The translations under genes and the position numbers were made by a program. Shown here piece by piece: positions 8,462-15,943 of a stretch of DNA of 15,943 nt. The DNA lies in NCBI GenBank assembly GCA_003990745.1, contig RBNI01003397.1, forward strand, positions 1 to 15,943, written 5' to 3'. Below the pieces are notes generated by a model. The model saw only the letters and a program-made list of their open reading frames with translations. It ran no database searches and had not been told where the DNA came from. The number at the start of each line of letters is the position of its first letter. The stretch's first letter is position 1. The stretch comes from Jimgerdemannia flammicorona. Lineage: Eukaryota > Mucoromycota > Endogonomycetes > Endogonales > Endogonaceae.

Positions 8462-9600
8462 AAGAATAAAATCTCATTATAGTTTCAAATTCATACTCTT
8501 GTTAAAATATAAAAATTATAAAAATTATATAAAATAGATATTTGCTTTTTGTTTTTATTTCTCTATTATTAGTATTTATTAGAAAAATATATTATTTATT
8601 TTTTAATTTTATAAAAAAAGTCTATATTTTGTAAATAACTATATCTATCAATCTTCTTAAAGTCTTGATCATAAGTTTAGTCTAAGTGACTACTCTAAAA
8701 AACAGTTATATAAGTTTTTACTTTTATAATTACTTTTTCTATTTATTACTTATCTCTTATCTTCTTATCTAATACAATTTACTAATCTTTTAATATTACT
8801 ATTAGTATCTAGAACCAATCATCAGACTAGATTTGTTATCTTGAAATAATATAATCTATATTAACTATTTATACTAATATTAAATCTCAAGTTTACTAAT
8901 TTACTATTTTTGATATTTTATTTGTAGACTCTTTTGATTTACTTATAGATCTTTACTCAGTTTTCTGTATCTTATAAAAACTTATCTCACTAGATAATAT
9001 TAGTATAAATATAGTTATAGCTAATACTAATATATTGTAATAGTTAATCTAAATTAATAACATAAATTAAAAGAATAGATATTTGATCACAATATCTGAA
9101 TCTAATTCCCAAATATAGTATAGTCTTACAAATAGTAGTTATTCTATAAATATAGAAACTTTAACAATTACTAAGATTTTGCAGATATTGAAATTTTTGC
9201 AATTATTGAAATTATAGTAAATATTAAAAGATTCAATACTTGTAAAAAGTAACTCATAGAAAATATAATCATAATATAGCCTCTTTATAGCTAGTAAACT
9301 TATATAAATATTTCAATATCTAGAGTAAATAAACCTCAGATTAAAATAGTTTAAAGTAAAGAGAAAGTAAGAGAACTAGTAAGTCTATAGATAGATATAC
9401 TTTAAACTTATATCTCTATATTCTGAGAACTCTGTGAGAGTCAGAACAAGATCAAGTTTTAAGATATAGAAATCTATCATACTTTTGAGATTAAACATCT
9501 GCTACATTATAACTTAGTATCTATTGACTGGTAATTCAAGATAAATTTCTCACTTTTAAGCTAAATAATGAATAATTACTACTATCTAAACAACTATTGT

Positions 9601-9947
9601 CACATAGTGGTTGCTGAGTCCTTCAAATATACCAGATTCTCTTCAAGGTATATCTCTTAGACTAACTCAAGTTTGTTATAAGCAAGTTCTTATTGGAGTA
9701 TCTTCCCAAGGTCTTATAGTCCTCAAACTTCTTATCTTTAAACTGTCTTATTATCTCTTAGATTGCTTGTAAAGAAGTGTGTATATTGTACTAAGAGGAA
9801 CTGACTTTATTTCAGAGGAAATAAGAGGGGTATTTATACAAAATATAATTCAATGGTTGCTAAGATATAAAGCTAAATATAAATTCCAATAACTAAAATA
9901 AATGGTTGTACAGGTTCAGAATGCTAGTATAATTTGGTATCACATCA
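9601..9947 (-). mobile_element. Probable LTR fragment (second, related LTR edge)
   Basis: Read on the minus strand, a TGATGTGATACC edge starts at 9947. A TATA-like GTATAAATAC follows at 9839-9830, and the shared word CAATGGTTGCT (plus strand) lies at 9851-9861. The edge at 12320 has the same elements in the same order and at nearly the same distances. The lower boundary is not resolvable; 9601 is arbitrary. No purine tract precedes this edge. Confidence 0.45.
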
Positions 9948-9986
9948 GAATACTAGTACTGGCATTATTCAGTGTAACCAAGAGAC

Positions 9987-10829
9987 TTAGAGCAGAATGT
10001 TCAAGACCATAGGAACTTCATCATCAGAGGTCAGGATGTCTTTGAAAGAGATGAGGTCTGCGAATTTATTGTTATCATATAGATCATGCATTTCACATAC
10101 TTCATATACTTCATCATGTATCTTGTGTATATCATGTGGGATGATGTCATCACCAATGATGTCATCACATTCAGTGGTAGGGAAATTGAGGGCTCTCCAA
10201 TCTATGAGGTTCTCTTCCACAAAATAGGGGACAAATGTAGAGTCTTGAGGGAGTCTAATCTAGATGCTTGGGTCTTGGAATACTGAGATCAATCCTTGCA
10301 GGAATTGGTCTGGGTTATCCTGAAGGATGAGATGCCAGAAGTCTTCTACTTCATCACTATTGAGGGTGATAGTGGACTGGGCTTCTGTAGCCACCCTGGC
10401 TTCTAGTATATTGATATGGCAGGATGACAGGTCTCTGAAGTCTGAGACTCTAACATATTCTAAGTTAGGGATTGACCATGGTGCATGCCTGAAGATCTGA
10501 TGGATCTTCTTAACTGTCCTTGTCTTGTATATATCCATAAGAGTGGCATCTTGTAGCTCTTGAGGGCTGGCCTGTGGGAACTCCTGGCAGAGGAGGTTTC
10601 CTATTTTATACTTCTGCCATATTTAGAGGTATTTGGTAGCAATGGTGATCCTTATTTCTATTTCATGGTAGTAGAGGATATAATTATAAGGGTTACCAGT
10701 ACCCAGGTTGACACTAGGAGTCCTTCTTGAGCGGGTCCTCATGGCTCTTCTGATGTCTTGGAACATTCTTTCTTCAACTGAGATGCCTTGGTAGTTCCTT
10801 AACCTTGAGGTTTGGTGAGCAGTAGGCAT
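9987..10829 (-). pseudogene. Decayed ORF of an LTR-element-type protein, unknown function
   Basis: One reading frame runs from ATG at 10829 to TAA at 9987 (281 codons). It is broken only by TAA at 10623-10625 and TAG at 10260-10262, each one C-to-T step from a Gln codon. If the last TAA was also Gln, the frame would end at a TGA at 9969. The N-terminus is basic (RRAMRTRSRRT). The middle holds QKYKIGNLLC and TLMDIYK, and the C-terminal third is rich in Asp, His and Ile. I recognise no Gag CCHC knuckle, protease or RT motif. It ends 22-40 bases from the LTR-like edge at 9947. A TATA-like word (ATATAAAAG, minus strand, about 10917-10909) lies upstream. It could be a Gag-like protein or an accessory ORF. 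Words such as Y(K/T)IG and (D/T)IYK recall the ORF at 12369-12872. Confidence 0.55.
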
Positions 10830-11362
10830 TTTGTTTGTGGTAAATCTTTGAGCTATTTTGGGATTAGTGGGTCTTGTTGATTGCTGCTACTGTGGTTCCT
10901 TAATCCTTCTTTTATATTTCTCAAGATATCTGAACTATGGTTGCAATGACTCACAGTTGGTCATTATTGCTTATCTCATATGCCATATGATCTTCTTGTA
11001 CTCCAATCTGGTGGCTTGTAAGGAAAGACTGTCTCTTATACTGATGTTATCATTCTAGGATCACCATTACATTATATAAACTAAATTGAAATATCTAGAT
11101 AAGATAGTGTAATATACTGGCTCAATGGAGGCAAATTACAAGGTAGGGGGTTAATGTAGTTTGGCTTGAGCCCTCAGTTACTTTGTCAAAAAGCAATAAA
11201 ATATTCTAAGATTCCTGAGGTCCTTGGTGTTTAGTGGTATAATAGTCAAAGCTAGATATCTGTAAGTGATTTGTGTGTCGATTTCCTAATTGGGATGGTT
11301 CTTGGTGTAGTAGCAATTTGTGTGAATGGGTTTTCTTCTTGGGTCAACTGGGAATGGTGGAA
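10830..11362. other. Non-coding stretch between LTR region and accessory ORF
   Basis: No coding sequence is visible. On the minus strand this is the leader of the decayed ORF that starts at 10829. A plus-strand TGATGTTATC at 11042 would be a possible 3' end for the LTR whose 5' edge is at 12320, but nothing in the window confirms this. Confidence 0.35.
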
Positions 11363-11520
11363 TTTGTGTAGTGTGATAATCTTATACATGACGGTCTGGC
11401 AATTTAGCAGTTCTCCTTATACAATTTCTGTATAATGATCTTGTGTAGCATGACAATCTCTTGTATAGCATGATGATCTCCTTATACATGATGGTCTGGC
11501 AATTTAGTGGTTCTCTTTAT
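11363..11520. repeat. Nested direct repeats in the LTR region
   Basis: A 40-base unit at 11381-11420 recurs exactly 100 bases later at 11481-11520 with 36 identical positions. Three of the four differences are C/T. Between them, two adjacent 20-base units (11441-11460 and 11461-11480, both TTGTNTAGCATGANNATCTC) are tandem copies. A related unit precedes the first long repeat at 11363-11380. Confidence 0.75.
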
Positions 11521-12320
11521 GTAGATTTGGTGGACAACTTGATTTGGCTCACTGGGAATTATGCTGGTACAGTTTCTTCTGTACTGGGCTCACTGGGAAT
11601 AAATAAATAACTCAGATGTTGTGGATTCTTCCTGAATCAGCAGCTTCAACTAGGAATGCAGTGAATAACTTAGAAGCGGCAGATGATATGGATTTGGCTT
11701 CAAAACTGATGGCTTTGGAAAAGGGTCTCTTGGTAAAGTTACATCAAAGACTGGCTTTATTTGTACAGAGTTATGTTGTTAGACTGGCTCTACTGTGAAG
11801 TTGCATCAGAAACTGGCTTGAGCAAGGCAGCTTTCTCTTAGGCAGAAATCTTCAGGCTTATCTGGCAAGCAAACCAATAGTGCAGCTTATTTCTTAAGTA
11901 GTGAGTTTCTTTTCAAAAGGTGGCGAAGTTCTTTACTCAAACTTAGGTGGCAAATCTTTAAGCTTTGTATTGGAAAGTAGACTGGAGTGGGGAAAAGAGA
12001 CCAATGCTCAATCTTTAGAGGCTTCTTTGGTTTGCTTCAACTTTTCGGACTGAGGTTTATTCACTCTTGTCTCTGGGGTAATTTATACAAGTTGGTTGCT
12101 ATCTGGTTACTATGTGGCTAACTATAGATCTGCTACTTATGGCAGGTGTATAGAGTCTGCACAAGTAAACAGACCCTTTCTAGTATGTCTGACTATTTAT
12201 ACAGTTTTCCACAGCAATGGTTGCTGGTTACTATGCTGTGTATTTATGTCATCTTGGCTAATTGTTCACGTCATCTGGTTAAGATATAATTCAGGTAGTA
12301 CATTTTGATTTGTCACATCA
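11521..12320 (-). mobile_element. LTR of the gypsy element (5' edge at 12320)
   Basis: On the minus strand the candidate LTR begins TGATGTGACAAATC at 12320, directly after a purine-rich tract and just past the accessory ORF. A TATA-like word lies at 12201-12194, about 120 bases inside. A second version of the TATA block plus GGTTGCT and GGTTACTATG words lies at 12079-12120, so the promoter part of the LTR appears duplicated internally. The far boundary is unknown (11521 is arbitrary; it may extend to about 11042). GGCTCACTGGGAAT recurs at 11546 and 11587. Confidence 0.55.
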
Positions 12321-12330
12321 GCCCTCACTG
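12321..12330 (-). other. Candidate polypurine tract
   Basis: The minus strand reads CAGTGAGGGC immediately before TGATGTGAC. A purine-rich stretch abutting TG at the start of the 3' LTR is where plus-strand synthesis is primed in LTR retrotransposons. It is short and not all purine. Confidence 0.45.
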
Positions 12331-12368
12331 AAGGATAGTCTGTCCCAGACTATTCTTCAGTTATCATC

Positions 12369-12872
12369 TCAATAAGCATAGACTGCTTCTGTATCTATAT
12401 CTGTTCTATCATCTTCATTGTCTATACTAGGGTCACTCCATTCTATGGGCTCTTCTTCTTCTTTGGGGAATAGGATTTTGACAGAGTTGATGATGCTCAA
12501 ATAGGTAATAGAGTTCATTCCTTGAATATCATTCAGGGAGAATTGTGCCTGTATCAGGGCTGTAACATTTCATTTGTAAATGGTATATAGTCTGTCTGCA
12601 GCAGTAGTGTCTCTTCTGGTCAGACCTGTGGTATTCCTGATGTAGGTCTGCTCTGGGGCTGAGAGGTTCTGCAATTGTTCACCAATTGTATAATAGGCCT
12701 GCAGTTGGTGGACTTGTAGTAGGCATCTGGCCAGGGTGAGATTTTCTTGATAAGCTTGGATCCTCTGAAGGGGGCTTCCATTAGCTTGGCTGAATTGGAG
12801 TAGAGGGACTGGTAGGGCTTGGAAGGAGCTGAGGACCAATGTCTGGAGGTGCTGATCAATCCTTTGGCTCAT
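12369..12872 (-). pseudogene. Gln-rich accessory ORF after pol (ATGA overlap)
   Basis: The ATG at 12872 opens a frame of 168 codons ending in TGA at 12369-12371, interrupted once by TGA at 12570-12572 (codon 101). That stop is one C-to-T step from CGA. The first 100 residues hold 15 Gln (MSQRIDQHLQTL, then QLQAYYTIGEQLQNL). The part after the stop contains KEEEEPIEW and an acidic tail. The start codon overlaps the stop of the pol frame as ATGA. That arrangement suggests translation by termination and reinitiation. Position between integrase and the LTR is typical of extra ORFs in some gypsy elements. I recognise no domain. The single stop makes it probably inactive now. Confidence 0.6.
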
Positions 12873-15410
12873 GGTGTAGAGGAGAGATATAGTTTGAGGT
12901 AATTGATGTATACTGGTATTCTTAGGGTTCATCCATTCATACTTCTTAAATAGATGCTGGTTTCTCTGATATTGTGTACAAGATAAGGTCCTTCCCATTT
13001 GGGTTCCAGTTTGGCGGCAAAATTCGTTTCAATCATACTTCTCCAAACTAGTACTTGATCTCCAATCTTGATCTCCTGATCCTTCTGTTTTTGGTTATAA
13101 TACTTCTTTTGTCTTTCTTGGGCTTTGATAATCTGTCTTTGGGCTTGATTATATAACTGTTCTGCCTTCTTGAGGAGGTCTCCAAGATTCTCATAGTCAG
13201 TAGTTCTGGTTCTCTTGGCAAATATCATTTTGAATAGCTTTTGTTTGGTGGAGATGGCAGGGGTATTCTGAATTTCCCATAGGATCTCAGGTAAGCAGAG
13301 GTCCCAATTAGTAGGATTGACTTGGGTAAGTTCTTTCTTGATGGTCTAGTTCATTCTCTCTATCATGCCATTGGTCTGGGGGTAGTATGATGTGGTCCTT
13401 TTGAGGTGGATCTTGTGAATTCGGGCATAACTTGTAATTATGTTGTTGATGAATTCTGTGCCTCGGTCAGAGATGAGTTCTTCTGGAGGTCCATATCTGA
13501 GTGTGAGTCCATAGAGGAGGCCTACAATGGTTAAGGCATCTACGATTTCTATTGGGAAAGCCTCGAGCCACTTGGTCAGATATTCTACAAATACAAGGAT
13601 ATATTTGTTTCTTCTTGGTATAACTGGTAGAGGTCCAATTACATCTACTCTCTATCTCTGAAAGATGTGAGTTGGTGGGGGAATCAGTTATAAAGGGGCT
13701 TGATAATTCTTCTTTCCTTGGTACTTCTGGTAAGTATCATATTTCTGGATGATGTCTCAGACTTGAGTTCTGAGGTGAGGCCAGTGTTGATACAGTTTTC
13801 AAATCTTGTCTTCTATACTTATTTGTCCTTGATGGGCTTTCTGATGTTCTTTACAGATGAGATCTTCTTGTGCCTCGATGGTCTGAGGAGCTTCCTTTAG
13901 GGTGTAGTTCCTCAGGACACCCTTCTTCTGGTTCATTGGGGCTGGTAGAAAAGTACATCAACATTGTTGTGAGCTTTCCCTGCTTTGTGGATGATGGTGA
14001 TTTTGTAATCCTGAAAAATAAAGATCCAGTGGGCTAGGATTCCAGTAGGTTCCTTATGGTTGAATAACCATTTGAGGGCTGCATGGTCTGTAATCAGGGT
14101 GAACCTTTTTCCAATGAGGTAATGCTTGAACAGGGTGACTGCCCATATGACTGTAAGGCATTCCAGTTTGGTGCTACTATAGTTCATCTGCTGCTAATTG
14201 GTAGCTCTGCTTGTATAAGCTATCACATAGTACTGTTGATTGGGTCCTTCTTGGGTTAGAACTGCTCTGAGGCCATCTTTAGAGGCATCTGTATACAAGA
14301 TGAATAGCTTCTATAGATTGGGGCACACAAGGATTAGTACTGTAGTCATGCAGTTTTTGAGTTCTTTAAAGGCTTTTTTTTGTGATTCTGTCCATTTGAA
14401 TGGCACTTCTTTCTTAAGAAGGATCCGGATTGGGGCAGCGATTTGAGCAAAGTTCTTGATAAACCTTCTATAGTAGGATACTAGTATCAGAAATGATAGT
14501 GTCTCCTTCAGGGTTTTGGATACTGGCCAATTGTTGATCTTCTCAGTTTTCTTTAGGTCTGTATAAGTTCCTTCTTTCAAAACTATAAATCCAAGGAATT
14601 CAAGTTTCTGTTTTCCAAAATAACATTTCTTTGCATTTAGTCTCAAGTGGTTCTTGTGGGTGAGTTTGAAGAATTCCTCTAAGTGGTACAGATGTTCTTC
14701 AAAATTTGCTGAGTAGATGTTGGAATCATCCATGTATACAATCAGGCAATGGTGGATCAAGGGGGTATAGACTGAATTCATCATCCTCTAGAAGGTGGGG
14801 GGTGCATTGCAAAGTCCAAAGGGCATTTGGAGGTACTCAAACAGTTTTCCTAGAGCAAGAAAAGCTGTCTTTTGAATGTTCTTGGAGTCTATGGGGATCT
14901 CATGGAATCCTGTGAAGAGGTCCATACTGCTGAAGTATCTGGTATCTTATAACTGATCCAAGAGGTCATCGATTCTGGGCAAAGGATAGGTATCTTTTTC
15001 AGTAACTGAATTGAGTTTTCTGTAATCTACGCAGAGTCTCCATCCTCCTTTCTTTGGTACAATAAGTATAGGGCTAGCCCAGGGGCTGGTAGAGGGTCAG
15101 ATAACTCTATTATCTAAGAGTTCTTGGATGTACTCTTTTTCGAATGTTTTTAGATGATGAGATATTCTATAAGGTTTCTGCTGGATGGATGTTGCATTTC
15201 CTGTATTTATGCTGTAGTAGTATGATAGATTATATGGCAGGTTGCCATAATCAGTAGTGAAGATATCTTGATATTTGTTGAGAAGTTCTACTAGTTGTTG
15301 CTATTGTTGGGGTATCAATTCTTCTCCAATATTGGTGGAAGGCTTCACTGTCTCCTGGATCGCAGAGGGGCCTTTCATTTCTTCTGGAACCTTTTGCCAT
15401 TTCTCGATAG
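12869..15410 (-). pseudogene. Ty3/gypsy pol pseudogene (RT, RNase H, integrase)
   Basis: This is the decayed polyprotein of an LTR retrotransposon. From high to low coordinate there is a pre-RT segment (KWQKVPEEM, LLNKYQDIF), then RT with SPWASPI, VDYRKLN, FSSMDL, MPFGLCNAPPTF and YMDD (about 15105-14440). RNase H follows with YTDAS, KLEC and TDHAALKW (14290-13940). Integrase comes next with VDVIGPLP, SDRGTEF and IERMN as the DDE triad, and a GPYLVHNI C-terminal module. In-frame stops are at 15301, 15097, 14947, 14788, 14311, 14194, 13799, 13757, 13688, 13652, 13346 and 12929. A frameshift near 13945 separates RNase H from integrase. Every stop is one transition from Gln, Arg or Trp. Both zinc-finger cysteines of the integrase (about 13725-13745) read Tyr. 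Catalytic residues survive, but the gene cannot make its protein. Confidence 0.92.
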
Positions 15411-15560
15411 GTTTAGTTCATAAACTTCCCTATGAGTTCAGTTGAGAAAAGGCACCAGATGTCCTATAATGGTTCCTTTCAGCAAGATGATAGTCTCCCA
15501 ACTTTGGTTGGTTGCTCGGGAGTGTACTGGGTTCATCTTGTCAGGGAATGTGTGTAAGAG
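15411..15560 (-). pseudogene. Probable upstream end of the pol remnant
   Basis: In another frame the minus strand reads HSRATNQSWETIILLKGTII then GHLVPF before a TGA. This has the look of the protease-to-RT linker of gypsy polyproteins. The frame differs from the RT frame, which has stops here, so another frameshift is implied. No protease DTG or DSG motif was seen. Confidence 0.35.
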
Positions 15561-15943
15561 GGTTGCTTTTTAGGGTAACCGTTACGTAGTTCTGGAAGGG
15601 TTTTCTGGAAGTTCTGGATATTCTGGAAGACCGTTTTCTTATGGTCAAGATCAATTTCGTATGGAGTACGTCCTCTACGCTTATTGATTTCAAGATCGGG
15701 TTGACATCTCAACCAAAGTCCTTTCAATGGACTAGTTCTGGATATTCAGGATTTTCCATATTTCAGGAAGTTCAAGAGACTAAGACCAGCTTAGTTGAAT
15801 TGGCGTATCGCTGCAAACAATATCCAATTAGGAAATTTCGTGACGGGGTTAGGAGTAGGACCTAACAGGGAGTGGATTTACTTAAGAGTGGTTTGTGGGT
15901 TATTAAATAGGTTTATTCGCTATTCATGATATTGCTATACTAG
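15533..15943. other. Unassigned CpG-containing end of window
   Basis: CpG reappears here, for example around 15575-15720, in contrast to the element downstream. A minus-strand frame ending at 15533 and open to about 15740 has no ATG (only TTG) and contains GRTPYEIDLDHKK, which I do not recognise. Four TTCTGGA words occur between 15590 and 15626. It may be the gag/protease part of the element, or unrelated DNA beyond a 5' truncation. Confidence 0.3.

Larger units (their letters stand above)
6860..9600. other. AT-rich, CpG-free block (RIP-like isochore)
   Basis: The base composition shifts sharply near 6860. I found no CpG between about 6846 and 10059, and TA-rich words dominate. No gene or clear gene remnant is visible. 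Open frames here are low-complexity translations of repeats. Within it lie a three-copy degenerate repeat (7210-7727) and a minisatellite (8121-8461). The rest looks like heavily mutated repeat DNA. Differences between repeat copies are CpA-to-TpA and TpG-to-TpA, as expected of RIP. Confidence 0.75.

Noticed and set aside
11042..12320. Complete 1.28-kb LTR with TG..CA ends
   Set aside because: TGATGTTATC at 11042 is only a possible mirror of the edge at 12320. No second LTR or target duplication is available in the window to confirm it.
15590..15628. Heat-shock element made of TTCTGGAA words
   Set aside because: The last three words are spaced 9 bases apart, not the 5-base alternating unit of a heat-shock element. 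It is more likely a small tandem repeat.
1..15943. tRNA or rRNA genes
   Set aside because: I looked for TTC-box (GGTTCRANYCC-like) and acceptor-stem patterns and for conserved rRNA words on both strands and found none that fold. A tRNAscan run would be decisive.

Overview
The window looks like nuclear DNA of a filamentous fungus. The genes have short spliceosomal introns (84-114 nt, GT..AG). There is an F-box/LRR-like gene of a kind common in fungi. Balanced-GC gene DNA abuts a very AT-rich block. A Ty3/gypsy element carries C-to-T/G-to-A decay of the repeat-induced point mutation (RIP) kind. RIP favours a Pezizomycotina-type ascomycete, but this is inference and I cannot name a genus.

Layout: 1-2,400 holds an intact-looking, six-exon, secreted GH46-family chitosanase gene (397-1918, + strand). 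2,400-3,150 holds a second copy in the same orientation. It keeps the signal peptide and the N-terminal catalytic motifs but has an in-frame TAG, a frameshifting deletion and no recognisable C-terminal exons, so it is a pseudogene. 3,260-3,321 is a poly(A) tract of 26 A between perfect 16-bp direct repeats, the footprint of a nearly empty retroposon insertion. 3,330-5,140 is non-coding as far as I can tell, with a G-rich tract and a few transcription-factor-like palindromes. 5,144-6,622 (- strand) is an intact, intronless F-box protein gene.

From about 6,860 the DNA becomes extremely AT-rich, and I found no CpG until about 10,059. This block holds three degenerate copies of a roughly 110-bp unit and a purine-rich minisatellite. 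From 9,600 to 15,560 the sequence is the decayed remains of LTR retrotransposons on the minus strand. Reading from high to low coordinate there is a pol pseudogene (pre-RT region, RT, RNase H, H2C2/DDE integrase; 12 in-frame stops and one frameshift), a Gln-rich accessory ORF whose ATG overlaps the pol stop in ATGA, a candidate polypurine tract and an LTR edge at 12,320. Next comes a long repeat-bearing non-coding stretch, a second accessory-type ORF (9,987-10,829) and a second, related LTR edge at 9,947. The last 380 bases contain CpG again and are unassigned.

The host genes show no functional operon. The chitosanase would act outside the cell on chitosan, and the F-box protein inside the cell as a ubiquitin-ligase adaptor. 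The most unusual features are the ATGA-coupled accessory ORF of the gypsy element, its possible relative beside the second LTR edge, and the duplicated, half-destroyed GH46 locus.
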